Source: Microtetraspora niveoalba
GTDB taxonomy: Bacteria > Actinomycetota > Actinomycetes > Streptosporangiales > Streptosporangiaceae
DNA length: 64,000 nt
Assembly (NCBI RefSeq): GCF_001570405.1
Contig: NZ_BBYM01000011.1
Coordinates: 100,910 to 164,909 of the forward strand
Direction of reading: 5' to 3'
Notes under the pieces: generated by a model
Database searches by the model: none
Told to the model about the DNA's origin: nothing
Seen by the model: the letters and a program-made list of their open reading frames with translations, nothing else
Made by a program: the position numbers and the translations under genes
Shown: one piece after another, positions 26,294 through 36,013 of the stretch
How the letters are laid out: each line of letters begins with the position of its first letter
Numbering within the stretch: position 1 is the first letter of the stretch

Positions 26294-27340
26294 TTACGAA
26301 TGGGCAGCGAGCTTTTCCGCCAGTTCGGCGTCGAGCAATGCCTGTATCACCGCGTCCAGATCCCCGTCCAGGACTTGGTCGAGGTTATAGGCCTTGAAGC
26401 CCACCCGATGGTCGGAAATGCGATTCTCAGGGAAGTTGTACGTGCGGATGCGCTCGGAACGGTCGACCGTGCGCACCTGGGATTTGCGCTCGGCCATGGC
26501 GGCCGCCTCGGCCTCCTCCTGGGCCATCACCAGCAGGCGGGCCCGCAGGATGCGCATCGCCGACTCCTTGTTCTGGAGCTGGCTCTTCTCGTTCTGGCAG
26601 GAGACGACCACACCGGTCGGGATGTGGGTGATCCGGACGGCCGAGTCGGTCGTGTTGACGCTCTGGCCTCCCGGGCCGCTGGACCGGAAGACGTCGATCC
26701 GCAGGTCGTTCGGGTCGATCTGGACGTCCACCTCTTCGGCTTCGGGGTAGACGAGCACGCCCGCCGCCGAGGTGTGGATGCGGCCCTGCGACTCGGTCAC
26801 CGGGACGCGCTGGACACGGTGGACGCCGCCTTCGAACTTGAGGCGGGCCCAGACGCCCTCTCTGCCCTTGATCGCGACCGTGACGTCCTTGTAGCCGCCG
26901 AGGTCGGAGTGCTGCGCGTCGATGATCTCGGTCTTGTAGCCGGCGCGCTCGGAGTACCGCAGGTACATCCGGAGGAGGTCGCCGGCGAACAGGGCCGACT
27001 CCTGGCCGCCCTCGCCCGCCTTGATCTCCATGATGATGTCTTTGTCGTCGTTCGGGTCGCGCGGGACCAGGAGGTGCGTCAGCCGCTCCTCCAGCGCCGG
27101 GATGCGTCCCTCCAACTCGGCGGCCTCGTCGGCGAACGCCGGGTCCTCCGCCGCCAGCTCCCGCGCCGCCACGAGGTCCTCCCGGACGCCCTCCAGCTCG
27201 CGGTACGTCGTGACGATGGGCGTGAGCGTCGCGTAGCGCTTGCCGTACGTCCGCGCCTTGGCCTGGTCGGCGTGCACGGAGGGATCGGCGAGCTTCAACT
27301 CCAGATCCGCGTACTCACTGATGATCTCGTCGAGATTCAC
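26294..27340 (-). CDS. prfA: Peptide chain release factor 1
   Basis: A 348-residue factor that reads UAA and UAG and releases the nascent chain. The codon-recognition tripeptide is PVT (in [14 protein letters not shown]) and the catalytic loop is [16 protein letters not shown]. Start is GTG with AAAGGA at 7-8 nt. It lies downstream of rpmE with a 119-bp gap. Confidence 0.98.
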   Translation of the reverse strand: MNLDEIISEYADLELKLADPSVHADQAKARTYGKRYATLTPIVTTYRELEGVREDLVAARELAAEDPAFADEAAELEGRIPALEERLTHLLVPRDPNDDKDIIMEIKAGEGGQESALFAGDLLRMYLRYSERAGYKTEIIDAQHSDLGGYKDVTVAIKGREGVWARLKFEGGVHRVQRVPVTESQGRIHTSAAGVLVYPEAEEVDVQIDPNDLRIDVFRSSGPGGQSVNTTDSAVRITHIPTGVVVSCQNEKSQLQNKESAMRILRARLLVMAQEEAEAAAMAERKSQVRTVDRSERIRTYNFPENRISDHRVGFKAYNLDQVLDGDLDAVIQALLDAELAEKLAAHS

Positions 27341-27459
27341 CGCGCGATCCTTTCCTTGGGAACGGCTCTCGGGATTCGGCCTCCATCACGAAGAACGCCG
27401 ACCCGGGCGCGCCTCTGTCGAAATCGAAAGAGACGGTCCGAGCCGGCGTCCGCGTAGAG

Positions 27460-27681
27460 CTACTTGCTCTTCTGGGCCTTCTTCCCGAAGCGCGCCTCGA
27501 AGCGCGCCACCCGGCCGCCCGTGTCGAGGATCTTCTGCTTGCCCGTGTAGAACGGGTGGCAGGCGGAGCAGACGTCGGCGTGGATGACACCGTTCTTGGC
27601 GGTGCTGCGGGTGGTGAAGCTGTTCCCGCAGGTGCAGGTCACCTGCGTGACGACGTAGTCCGGGTGGATCTCGGCCTTCAT
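27460..27681 (-). CDS. rpmE: 50S ribosomal protein L31, zinc-binding (C+) form
   Basis: A 73-residue large-subunit protein. Four zinc-ligand cysteines are present as CTCG (C16, C18) and CSAC (C37, C40), so this is the zinc-containing paralogue that can be swapped for a cysteine-less form in zinc shortage. The tail FGKKAQKSK is typical. In most relatives rpmE lies beside rho; here over 3.5 kb intervenes. Confidence 0.98.
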   Translation of the reverse strand: MKAEIHPDYVVTQVTCTCGNSFTTRSTAKNGVIHADVCSACHPFYTGKQKILDTGGRVARFEARFGKKAQKSK

Positions 27682-28256
27682 TGTTCAGTCCTAACGCTAG
27701 GCGCGGTCGCCGGGTCGCTTGTTCACCGTGCAGGATCACCCATACAGGTTTGCGCGCGTCGGGCACACGCGGACGCGCGCGCGGGAACCGGTACCGCTGC
27801 GGTTCGGCTACCAGTGTGCCAGATCGAGAAACCCCTCCACGCCCCCGGCTATTCCCCGCCCGTACATGCGCCGCCTTCCGGGGCTTCGGCGTGTCGCGGT
27901 GCGCGCCTCTTCGGGCCCGTCAACGGCCTCGGGTAGGCGCTCTGACCGGACGTGTCGGCGGCACCGGAATGCGGGAGCGCCATCGGGCGGGCCGCGATGT
28001 GTCCTATGCCACTCTCGGCCCGCAAGATCTCTTTCTCGAGCGCTTGCCGGAATGCCTCTCAGGGACGCCCCGGGATGTGGATAACTCGAAAGTTCCCAGG
28101 TAGTGACCTATATCCCAACATTGTGGAACAACCCGGAAAGGGTTCAGTAAATGAGGACCATCCTCACCATCCGGGTGGACGAGTCACACAGGCACCACTA
28201 GGCTCCGGTGTTCAAACCCGACTTTTCCCTCAATTTTACCAATGTTAGGGGTATCC
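27682..28256. other. Intergenic region between rpmE and the secreted protein gene
   Basis: These 575 bp hold no convincing gene. The last 60 bp are AT-rich, and a perfect inverted repeat TGAGGA-CCA-TCCTCA lies at 28152-28166. The rpmE promoter and the promoter of the secreted protein must lie here. I saw no known riboswitch pattern. Confidence 0.55.
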
Positions 28257-29390
28257 ATGAGGAAGAGCCTGCGGCTTGCAGTAGCAGCCGCAACGGGGGC
28301 AGCAGTCTTCGCTACCGGTGCGGCCATCACCGTAGCCTCCCCCGCAAGCGCCCTGAGCGCCGCTGTACGCGCCGCCGCTGCGGACATCGCCTCCGTTACA
28401 GTCGACACCTCGGTGGCATTCATCCCGCCCACCGGCAGTGACACGATCCCCTTCGTGATCAAGGTGAACAACCCCTATGGCGGCACCTCGAAGGCGCCGA
28501 CCATCAAGGCGGAGTTCTGGAAGGAGGGCGAGCAGACCAGCAGCGCCGGGCACGCTGCCACGGTCACCCAGCTGACGGATCTGGCGAACTCGACGCCGGC
28601 ACCGACGCCGCCGGCGAGCCCCGTTGAGGTCAAGGGCACCATTCCGGTCTCGTCGAGCGACAAGCCGACCACGTCGACCGGCAAGTGGACCCTCAAGGTC
28701 ACCGTGACGCCCGACGGCGCCACCCAGGCCGCCGACACCAAGGACGTGACCTTCGAGGTCAAGGCGGCGACGCGGATCAACGGGGCGAGTGTTTCGCCCA
28801 ACCCCGTCAAGCTGCAGTCGGGCAAGGAAGTCGACGTCTTCGTGGCGTTCGAGCTGGAGAAGTCCGGTGACGAGAAGGTCACCGACGTCCGGCTCGAGAG
28901 CAAGAGCTACGACGACTACTACTCGCTGGGCACCGGCCTGGAGTCGGACGGCAAGTCGTTCCACGACTCGGCCGCCTTCGACTACAGCACCTCGACCGGC
29001 TCCTGGCAGCTGAAGATCACGGTCACCCGTGGTTCGAAGACCTACAGCTTCGTCAAGGGCTTCGAGGTCTCGAAGACCGGCTCGTCGAAGGCCAAGTCCA
29101 AGGTCAAGCTGTCCGCCTCGCCCACCAAGGTGAAGAAGGGCAAGGCGACCAAGCTCTACGGCAAGGTCTACCGGGGCTCCAGCGCCTGGAAGAAGAAGAT
29201 CATGAAGCTCTACTTCAAGAAGAAGGGCTCCTCGAAGTGGTCGTTCGTGGGCTACGTCGGCGCCACCTCGACCGGTAAGTTCAGCAAGACCGTCAAGCCG
29301 AAGTACACCGGCTACTGGCGTCTGGCGGCCACGGGTACCAGCGCGACCTACGGCTCCTACTCCAACTACAAGCTCGTGACGGTCAAGTAG
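28257..29390 (+). CDS. Secreted protein with Ig-like domains
   Basis: Not recognised; 377 residues. A signal peptide (cut likely after SPASA near residue 32) is followed by beta-rich regions: one at about 40-170 (FVIKVNNPYGG, KWTLKVTVTPDG), a second at about 175-270 (VSPNPVKLQSGKEVDVFV, GSWQLKITVTRG), and a lysine-rich C-terminal Ig-like domain from about 280 (KVKLSASPTKVKKGKATKLYGKV, then TGYWRLAATGT). The order suggests an extracellular wall-associated or matrix protein. The ATG at 28257 has AGGGG at 5 nt; an ATG at 28242 has none. A strong terminator follows at 29455. Confidence 0.85.
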   Translation: MRKSLRLAVAAATGAAVFATGAAITVASPASALSAAVRAAAADIASVTVDTSVAFIPPTGSDTIPFVIKVNNPYGGTSKAPTIKAEFWKEGEQTSSAGHAATVTQLTDLANSTPAPTPPASPVEVKGTIPVSSSDKPTTSTGKWTLKVTVTPDGATQAADTKDVTFEVKAATRINGASVSPNPVKLQSGKEVDVFVAFELEKSGDEKVTDVRLESKSYDDYYSLGTGLESDGKSFHDSAAFDYSTSTGSWQLKITVTRGSKTYSFVKGFEVSKTGSSKAKSKVKLSASPTKVKKGKATKLYGKVYRGSSAWKKKIMKLYFKKKGSSKWSFVGYVGATSTGKFSKTVKPKYTGYWRLAATGTSATYGSYSNYKLVTVK

Positions 29391-29454
29391 CGCGGCTCAG
29401 GGGATCTGCACGCCTCGCGTCACCAACCCCTGGCGCAAGCCGTACAGCACCAGG

Positions 29455-29486
29455 AGGGCCCGCACGGTTCACACCGTGCGGGCCCT
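29455..29486 (+). terminator. Intrinsic terminator after the secreted protein gene
   Basis: Perfect 14-bp arms (29455-29468 and 29473-29486) around a TCAC loop, followed by a T-rich tail (TTCCGCTTTT). This is the most classical rho-independent terminator in the window. Confidence 0.85.
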
Positions 29487-29585
29487 TTCCGCTTTTCCTG
29501 AACGGATGTCCGGCAGCGACGGGCCACGCCATAGATCCGCGACCTCGCGCTCGTCTCCAGGAGTGATGAGACTCGAGGAGAACCT

Positions 29586-30086
29586 TTGCACCCCAGCAGA
29601 CGAGACGACTTCACGGAGTTCGTGGCCGGCCGGTCGGACAGCCTGATCCGGCTCGCGTACCTCCTGACCGGCGACCAGCACGCGGCCGAGGACCTCCTGC
29701 AGACCGCCTTGACCAGGACGGCGGCACGGTGGCGGAAGATCCGCGACAACCCCGAAGCGTACGTACGCCGGGTCATGTACCACGAACAGGTCGACCGGTG
29801 GCGGAGCCCGCGCTGGGGGCGCGAGCGCGCGACGGACGTCCTTCCCGAGCGGCCGGTCGGCGACCACAGCGGCGAGATCGATACGCGGGTCAGCCTCGCG
29901 CAGGCCATGCGTGCCCTTCCGGCGCGCAAACGCGCCGTGCTGGTGCTGCGCTACTACGAGGACCTCCCGGAGTCGGAGGTCGCCAAGATCATGGGCTGCT
30001 CGGTCGGAACCGTACGCAGCCAGGCCCACCAGGCGATCGTCCGGCTCCGTCGTCTGGTCGGCGCGCCCGTCACCAAGGAGAGCTGA
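29586..30086 (+). CDS. SigE-family (ECF) RNA polymerase sigma factor
   Basis: A 166-residue sigma factor with region 2 (FTEFVAGRSDSLIRLAYLLTGDQHAAEDLLQ) and region 4 (ALPARKRAVLVLRYYEDLPESEVAKIMGCSVGTVRSQAHQA). It fits the actinobacterial SigE group within the ECF family and would direct polymerase to a small stress or surface regulon. The start is TTG, supported by GAGGAG 5 nt upstream; no in-frame ATG or GTG is better placed. It lies 1 bp before a membrane-protein gene that is its likely regulator or partner. Confidence 0.93.
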   Translation: MHPSRRDDFTEFVAGRSDSLIRLAYLLTGDQHAAEDLLQTALTRTAARWRKIRDNPEAYVRRVMYHEQVDRWRSPRWGRERATDVLPERPVGDHSGEIDTRVSLAQAMRALPARKRAVLVLRYYEDLPESEVAKIMGCSVGTVRSQAHQAIVRLRRLVGAPVTKES

Positions 30087-30087
30087 C

Positions 30088-31035
30088 ATGGATCTCGACG
30101 AGCAGAAGATCGCCCAGGAACTCCACCTGATGGCGCGGGAGGCGCTGCCGGTGGACGCGCACGTCTACGCCGCGCGGGCGCTGGCCCGATCAACGCGGCG
30201 CCGCCTGTCGTGGTCGCTCGCGAGCCTCGCGGTCGCCGCGGCATCCGTGGCCGGGGTGGTGGCCGTGCTCCCGGCATCAGGCGTCCAGGACATCGCGGCG
30301 AGCGTCCACGAGCTGCCGGACAACACTCCCGAGCAGTTGAAGGTCGTACGCGACTGCATGCCCATGGGCGGCCCGGTGCACGACATGGACGGCCGTAGGC
30401 GCATCCCCGAGCACGGCGAGGTCGGCGACTTCCGCGTCCTCGTGGAATATCGCGACGACGTGGGAACGACGGCACTCGTCGGCAGCACCGCCGGATTCGT
30501 CCTGTGCACACCGCAGAAGAATCCGGATTTCGCCGACCGTCCGGTGTTCACGTACTGGGGTTACGCCCCGCCGGGCGATCTGGAGGCGGGCCTCACCGGG
30601 GCCCTCACCGTGGACGCGTACGAGGTGCAGACCGATTCGCACGCGATGCGGGACGACGACCGATTCGGCGGCGGCTACCGGGTCGTCGCCGGGCGGGTCG
30701 CGTCCGGGGTGCGCGAGGTCGAGATCGACTGGGCGGACGGCCGGCGCACGGCCGCGCGGGTGCGCGACGGCTTCTTCATCGGGCGGGTGTCCGCCGCGTT
30801 CGTCCCCGCCCCGGGCGACGGCAGAGGCGCGCCCGCCGAACCGTCGACCGTCGTCGACTCCCCCGATGTCACCGTCACCGCGTACGGCGAGGCGGGCGAG
30901 GTCCTCGGGCAGCGCAAGGACGTCAAGTTCTACACCGCAGGACGCACCGGCTCGGAGTCCGGTCCCGGCCCCGGTGGCGACGACGCCTCGTCGGCGGAGG
31001 ACGGCCGGGCGACCCCTTCACCGGGTGCCTCCTGA
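30088..31035 (+). CDS. Membrane protein paired with the SigE-family sigma factor
   Basis: A 315-residue protein with a short cytoplasmic head (about 1-45), one membrane helix (about 46-68, WSLASLAVAAASVAGVVAVLP) and a large outer domain containing CMPMGGP and FVLCTPQ, ending in a disordered Gly/Ser tail. The orientation matches a transmembrane anti-sigma factor, but the zinc motif HxxxCxxC is absent, so this is inference. AAGGAG lies 7 nt before the ATG, inside the sigma gene's end. Confidence 0.82.
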   Translation: MDLDEQKIAQELHLMAREALPVDAHVYAARALARSTRRRLSWSLASLAVAAASVAGVVAVLPASGVQDIAASVHELPDNTPEQLKVVRDCMPMGGPVHDMDGRRRIPEHGEVGDFRVLVEYRDDVGTTALVGSTAGFVLCTPQKNPDFADRPVFTYWGYAPPGDLEAGLTGALTVDAYEVQTDSHAMRDDDRFGGGYRVVAGRVASGVREVEIDWADGRRTAARVRDGFFIGRVSAAFVPAPGDGRGAPAEPSTVVDSPDVTVTAYGEAGEVLGQRKDVKFYTAGRTGSESGPGPGGDDASSAEDGRATPSPGAS

Positions 31036-31105
31036 CGACGATCCGGGTTCGCCGGTACGGCGGGGGCATCGGAGGCGGCGAGGCCCGCGTAGGGCCCGCA
31101 CAGGG

Positions 31106-31141
31106 AAACGCCCCGGGTGGTCGGAACCACCCGGGGCGTTT
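31106..31141. terminator. Bidirectional terminator between the sigma operon and rho
   Basis: Perfect 16-bp arms (31106-31121 and 31126-31141) around CGGA, with AAA on one flank and TTT on the other. It can end transcripts from both convergent units. Confidence 0.85.
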
Positions 31142-31188
31142 CGCAGCTTCTCGCCGTGTTCGCCGTACGGCGAACGTCGGACGGGAAC

Positions 31189-33216
31189 TCAGTCGCGGCC
31201 GTTGCTGACCGTCGTCGTCTGCACCTGGAGCAGGAACTCGGCGTTCGACTTGGTCTCGCGCATCTTCTCCAGGAGGAGTTCCAGCGCCTGCTGCATGTCG
31301 AGGGCGTGGAGCACCCGGCGCAGCTTCCAGACGATCTGGAGCTCGTCCTTGGACATGAGGATCTCTTCCTTGCGGGTGCCGGACGCGTCGACGTCCACCG
31401 CCGGGAAGATCCGCTTGTCGGCGAGGGACCGGTTGAGCTTGAGCTCCATGTTTCCGGTGCCCTTGAACTCCTCGAAGATGACCTCGTCCATCTTGGAGCC
31501 GGTCTCGACCAGCGCCGTGGCGAGGATCGTCAGGGAGCCGCCGTTCTCGATGTTGCGGGCGGCGCCGAAGAAGCGCTTCGGCGGGTACAGCGCGGTGGAG
31601 TCCACACCACCGGACAGGATGCGGCCCGACGCGGGCGCGGCCAGGTTGTAGGCGCGGCCCAGGCGGGTGATCGAGTCCAGCAGCACGACGACGTCGTGGC
31701 CGAGCTCCACGAGGCGCTTGGCCCGCTCGATGGCGAGCTCGGCGACCGTGGTGTGGTCCTCGGCGGGACGGTCGAAGGTCGAGTGGATGACCTCGCCCTT
31801 GACCGACCGCTGCATGTCGGTGACCTCTTCCGGACGCTCGTCCACCAGGACGACCATCAGGTGGCACTCGGGGTTGTTGCGCGTGATCGCGTTGGCGATC
31901 GACTGCAGCACCATCGTCTTACCGGCCTTCGGCGGCGAGACGATCAGGCCGCGCTGGCCCTTGCCGATCGGCGAGACCAGGTCGATGATCCGCGTGGTGA
32001 GGACGTTCGGCTCGGTCTCCAGGCGCAGGCGCTCCTGCGGGTAGAGCGGCGTGAGCTTGTTGAAGTCGGGCCGCTGCCGGGCCTGCTCCGGCTCCATGCC
32101 GTTGACCGTGTCGAGGCGGACGAGCGCGTTGAACTTCTCGCGCCGCTCGCCCTCGCGCGGCTGCCGGACGGCGCCGGTGACGACGTCGCCCTTGCGCAGG
32201 CCGTTGCGGCGGATCTGCGCCAGCGACACGTACACGTCGTTCGCGCCCGGCAGGTAGCCGCTGGTGCGGACGAACGCGTAGTTGTCGAGGATGTCCAGGA
32301 TGCCGGCGATCGGGATGAGGACGTCGTCCTCGCTGATCACGGGCTCGTTGCTGTCGAAGCGGTCACGGCCACGGCGGTTGCGCTCGCGGAACCTGCCGCG
32401 GCGGCCGCGCGCGTCGTCGCCCTGGTCGCCGCGGCTGTCACCACGGCTGTCGCCGCGGGCGTCGCCCCGGCTCTCGCCACGGTCACCGCGGTCACTGCGG
32501 TCACCACGGTTGTCGCGGTCGCCGCGGTTGTCACGGTTGTCGCTACGACCGTCACGGCTGTCACGACCGTCGCGGCCGTCGCGGCCCTGCTGGTCACGGC
32601 CGCGCGTCTGGGCGTCGCCGCCCGCGTCGGCGGCCCGCTGGTCCGTACGGCTCTCGCGGTCGCCGGAGCGGTCGGAGCGCTCGCGCCGGTCGCCGCGGCC
32701 GCGGCGCTCACGACGGTCGGAGCGCTCGCCGCGGCTGTCGCCGCGCGTCTCGTTCTGGGCGTCGCCCTGGGGCTCCGCCGTCACGGGCGCCTCGGCGGGC
32801 GCGGCCGTGGAAGTTCCGGTGGAGGCGGCGGCCGGAGCGGCGGCGGGAGCGCTGTCCACGCGCTCGGCGGCGGGCTGCTCCTCGCGGGCCTCGGCCACGG
32901 GCGCGGCGGCGCGGGAACGTTCCCTGCGACCGCGAACGGGGCGTTCGGCGACGGCGGCCGGCGCTTCCGCGGCCGGCTTCGGCTCCGCCTGCGCCTCTCC
33001 CGTCGCCCCCTGCTTCTCCTGGATGGCCGCGATGAGCTGGCTCTTGCGCATCCGCCCGATCCCGGTGATGCCGAGACCGGTGGCCATGGCCTGCAGCTCG
33101 GGCAGCACCATGCCGGCCAGGCCGGTGCCGGAGCGACGACGCGGTCGAGCCGGGGCAGTGGTGGGGGTGTCGCCGGCGGCCTGGCCGTCGGAGAGGAGTT
33201 CGGTGGTGTCGCTCAA
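31189..33216 (-). CDS. rho: Transcription termination factor Rho
   Basis: A 675-residue hexameric RNA helicase that ends transcription of untranslated RNA. The N-terminal Rho_N domain ([26 protein letters not shown]) is followed by an insertion of about 200 residues rich in R, G, D, E and N, then the RNA-binding cold-shock domain ([20 protein letters not shown]) and the ATPase core with Walker A PPKAGKT, Walker [12 protein letters not shown] and the Q/R loops. Long basic insertions are usual for actinobacterial Rho. The start is TTG: a TAG directly precedes it in frame and GAAGGA lies 8 nt away. Its long leader holds a stem-loop. Confidence 0.98.
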   Translation of the reverse strand: MSDTTELLSDGQAAGDTPTTAPARPRRRSGTGLAGMVLPELQAMATGLGITGIGRMRKSQLIAAIQEKQGATGEAQAEPKPAAEAPAAVAERPVRGRRERSRAAAPVAEAREEQPAAERVDSAPAAAPAAASTGTSTAAPAEAPVTAEPQGDAQNETRGDSRGERSDRRERRGRGDRRERSDRSGDRESRTDQRAADAGGDAQTRGRDQQGRDGRDGRDSRDGRSDNRDNRGDRDNRGDRSDRGDRGESRGDARGDSRGDSRGDQGDDARGRRGRFRERNRRGRDRFDSNEPVISEDDVLIPIAGILDILDNYAFVRTSGYLPGANDVYVSLAQIRRNGLRKGDVVTGAVRQPREGERREKFNALVRLDTVNGMEPEQARQRPDFNKLTPLYPQERLRLETEPNVLTTRIIDLVSPIGKGQRGLIVSPPKAGKTMVLQSIANAITRNNPECHLMVVLVDERPEEVTDMQRSVKGEVIHSTFDRPAEDHTTVAELAIERAKRLVELGHDVVVLLDSITRLGRAYNLAAPASGRILSGGVDSTALYPPKRFFGAARNIENGGSLTILATALVETGSKMDEVIFEEFKGTGNMELKLNRSLADKRIFPAVDVDASGTRKEEILMSKDELQIVWKLRRVLHALDMQQALELLLEKMRETKSNAEFLLQVQTTTVSNGRD

Positions 33217-33584
33217 CTAAGGGTCCTTCCCAGGGGTCGGGCACCGGACTCGTGCGTCCTGGTGTCCCGGTGGTGCGACCCGGCGGGACAGACCGGGTCG
33301 GGCTTCGCGAATCTCAGGTGTTGGTGACTCTCCGGACTCGCGAGCTGCCAGATGTCGAAGTGATTCGAACGCGCATGCCTCCGAGAACCCCACCTCTCGT
33401 CGCGCCGATCGGGGCAACGGGAGGAAACGGTTTCGGGAAAATCGCCTTGCCCGCGTCGAAGGACGCGAAGCGAAGTGCAGCGATGTGCGAATGACAAGCA
33501 CGCACCCAACATGGGGGCATCTGGTGCGGCTATCAGCCTAACATCACCAGCGCACACAGCTATTCCCTGGAGGTCGAAGAGGCA
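33217..33584. other. Leader/intergenic region upstream of rho
   Basis: These 368 bp contain no convincing gene. On the minus strand they form the leader of rho, with a stem-loop at 33276-33300. Rho leaders commonly carry autoregulatory signals; the sequence does not show which mechanism applies. Confidence 0.5.
33276..33300 (-). promoter_or_regulatory. Stem-loop in the rho leader
   Basis: CGACCCGG (33276-33283) pairs perfectly with CCGGGTCG (33293-33300) across a 9-nt loop, 60 nt before the rho start codon. It could form part of an attenuation or autoregulation element. Confidence 0.4.
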
Positions 33585-34529
33585 TCAGCGTGTCTCGGGA
33601 AACTGAACGCCCGCACCGTGCAGGTCGACGTTCAAGGGCTGGATTAGCCAGTCCGTACCCACTTCTGGTGCGATCAAATCCTCGGTGTCCGATGTCGAAA
33701 ACGCAAGGACCGTCGGACCCGCCCCCGAGACGACCGCGGGGACCCCCGCGGCGCGCAGCCGTCGTACCAGGTCGGCGGTCCGCGGCATGGCGGGCGCGCG
33801 ATAGTCCTGGTGCAGTCGGTCCTCGGTGGCGGCGAGAAGCAGGCCGGGCTCCGGCATCCGGGTCAGCGCCGCGATGAGCAGCGCCGCCCGCCCCGCGTTG
33901 ACGGCGGCGTCGGAATGCGGAACCTCTGGCGGCAGCAGCCCGCGCGCCTCCTTCGTGGACGACCGGAAGGACGGGATGAACACGACCGGCCGGATGTCCT
34001 CGTGCAGGGCCAGCTTCACCATACGCGGAGTGCCGGACCGCTCCGTCCACGCGATGGTGAGCCCGCCGGCCAGGCACGGGGCCACGTTGTCGGGGTGCCC
34101 CTCCAGCTCCGTGGCCAGCGCGAACGCGTCGTCGTCGGAGAGACTCATCCCGGCCGGGGCGTTCGCCGTGCCGGCGACGGCGGGGGCGAGCGCCCTCGCG
34201 GCGAGGATCCCGGCGCAGATCGCGGCGGAGGACGAGCCGAGCCCGCGCGCGTGCGGGATGCGGTTGCGGCAGCGGAGCGCGAGGCCGGACGGCTGCGGGA
34301 CGCCCATGCGCTCGAACGTCGCGCGCATCGTTTTGACGATCAGGTGTCCCTCGCCCGGGTCCACCTCTCCGGCGCCCTGCCCCTCGACCTCGACCGTCAC
34401 GCCGTCGCCGGAGAGGGCGACCTCGACCTCGTCGTACAGGTCGAGCGCGAGGCCCAGGCTGTCGTATCCGGGACCGAGATTGGCGCTCGTCGCCGGGACC
34501 CGGACGACCACGCTGCTGCTACCTGTCAT
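33585..34529 (-). CDS. thrB: Homoserine kinase
   Basis: A 314-residue GHMP kinase that phosphorylates homoserine in threonine synthesis. The N-terminal VRVPATSANLGPGYDSLG and the ATP loop IPHARGLGSSSAA (about 90-102) are family marks, and the C-terminal VSGAGPTVLAF is the third GHMP motif. The ATG at 34529 has AAGGAG at 4 nt. It follows thrC after a gap of 189 bp, wider than in most relatives. Confidence 0.97.
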   Translation of the reverse strand: MTGSSSVVVRVPATSANLGPGYDSLGLALDLYDEVEVALSGDGVTVEVEGQGAGEVDPGEGHLIVKTMRATFERMGVPQPSGLALRCRNRIPHARGLGSSSAAICAGILAARALAPAVAGTANAPAGMSLSDDDAFALATELEGHPDNVAPCLAGGLTIAWTERSGTPRMVKLALHEDIRPVVFIPSFRSSTKEARGLLPPEVPHSDAAVNAGRAALLIAALTRMPEPGLLLAATEDRLHQDYRAPAMPRTADLVRRLRAAGVPAVVSGAGPTVLAFSTSDTEDLIAPEVGTDWLIQPLNVDLHGAGVQFPETR

Positions 34530-34718
34530 CGAACTCCTTGTTCGGGTGGGGTCCCCGGGCCGCGGCCACGGGGAAGGAGCGCGGCGCGCCCTCGTGCGGC
34601 GACCGGCGCCACGCGCGGGCGGGCCGTACCGGATCGGCTCCTGGAACGGCGGGCGATCCGGGCGCGACCGGGAACGGCGCGGCCGGGCGGGCCGGCGCCG
34701 TCCGCGCGGTCGCCGGGG

Positions 34719-35777
34719 TCAGGCCAGTTCGAGCGCGGCGGCCGCGGCGTAGGCGTCCACCGGGATCGTCAGCGGGGCGGGAGCCCCCGAGATGGCCCAG
34801 TCGGGGTCCTTGAGGCCGTTGCCGGTCACGGTGCAGACAACGCGCTGCCCCGGGGACAGCAGCCCCTGCTCGTGGGCCTGCAGCAGGCCCGCGACGCTCG
34901 CCGCCGACGCGAGCTCGACGAAGACGCCCTCGCCCTGCGCGAGCAGCTTGTACGCCGCCGCGATCTGGCGGTCGGTCACCGCCTGGATGTCGCCGCCGGA
35001 CTCGTCGCGCGCGGCCTCGGCGAGCTTCCACGAGGCGGGGTTGCCGATCCTGATCGCGGTGGCGATGGTGTGCGGGTGGGTGACCGGGGCGCCGCCGACG
35101 ATGGGCGCGGCGCCGCTCGCCTGGAAGCCGAGCATGCGCGGCGTCTTCGTGGCGACGCCGTCCGCGGCGTACTCCTTGTAGCCCATCCAGTACGCGGAGA
35201 TGTTGCCGGCGTTGCCGACGGGGATGCAGTGGACGTCGGGCGCGTCGCCGAGCGTGTCGACGATCTCGAACGCGGCGGTCTTCTGCCCCTGCAGCCGGTA
35301 CGGGTTCACCGAGTTGACCAGGGCGATCGGGTAGTTCTCCGCGAGCTTCCTGGTCATCTCCAGGCAGTCGTCGAAGGAGCCCTCGACCTGGAGCAGCCGG
35401 GCCCCGTGGACGAGCGCCTGGGCCAGCTTGCCCATGGCGATCTTGCCGCGCGGCACGAGCACCGCGCAGGTCAGCCCGGCCCGTACGGCGTAGGCGGCGG
35501 CGGAGGCGCTGGTGTTGCCGGTGGAGGCGCAGATCACGGCCTGGGCGCCGTCTTCCACGGCCTTGCTGATGGCCATGGTCATGCCGCGGTCCTTGAAGCT
35601 GCCGGTGGGGTTGAGCCCCTCGACCTTCAGGTAGACGTCGCAGCCGGTCATCTCGGAGACGCGCTTGGCGGGCACGAGCGGCGTGCCGCCTTCGAGCAGG
35701 GTGACCACGGGCGTCGTAGTGGTCACCGGAAGCCGGTCACGGTACTCCTCGATGAGGCCACGCCAAGCCCTGGTCAT
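34719..35777 (-). CDS. thrC: Threonine synthase
   Basis: A 352-residue PLP enzyme converting O-phosphohomoserine to threonine. The PLP lysine is in [11 protein letters not shown], the phosphate-binding loop is [12 protein letters not shown], and [16 protein letters not shown] is the substrate loop. I chose the ATG at 35777 because AAGGAG lies 5 nt upstream; the 13 codons further upstream do not resemble the family. hom, its usual immediate neighbour, is 14 kb away across the glycosyltransferase island. Confidence 0.97.
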   Translation of the reverse strand: MTRAWRGLIEEYRDRLPVTTTTPVVTLLEGGTPLVPAKRVSEMTGCDVYLKVEGLNPTGSFKDRGMTMAISKAVEDGAQAVICASTGNTSASAAAYAVRAGLTCAVLVPRGKIAMGKLAQALVHGARLLQVEGSFDDCLEMTRKLAENYPIALVNSVNPYRLQGQKTAAFEIVDTLGDAPDVHCIPVGNAGNISAYWMGYKEYAADGVATKTPRMLGFQASGAAPIVGGAPVTHPHTIATAIRIGNPASWKLAEAARDESGGDIQAVTDRQIAAAYKLLAQGEGVFVELASAASVAGLLQAHEQGLLSPGQRVVCTVTGNGLKDPDWAISGAPAPLTIPVDAYAAAAALELA

Positions 35778-35824
35778 GATCGCTCCTTCTACGCGGGCGC
35801 CGTCACACGGGCCCACCTGCGGTA

Positions 35825-35847
35825 TTGGCCATCGAGTTTACGGCCAA
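35825..35847. promoter_or_regulatory. Candidate operator upstream of thrC
   Basis: TTGGCC (35825-35830) and GGCCAA (35842-35847) form a perfect inverted repeat with an 11-nt spacer, 48 bp before the thrC start. Its position suits a regulator of threonine synthesis. No regulator is assigned. Confidence 0.35.
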
Positions 35848-36013
35848 CCGCTCTACCAGCGGGATCCACCGTCCACCTTATGGACACATTTCTGGACATG
35901 GTGCCGACATACGCGGACTAATGGCGTTTCCAGCTCTCAGCGAACTACAAGTTCCCTTCGCTAAGGTCGATCCCCTGACTTGACTCGACAGGTGACAATC
36001 GAGGAGGGGAATC

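Noticed and set aside
27682..28256. Riboswitch in front of the secreted protein gene
   Set aside because: I looked for the conserved ydaO-type and cobalamin motifs and did not find them.
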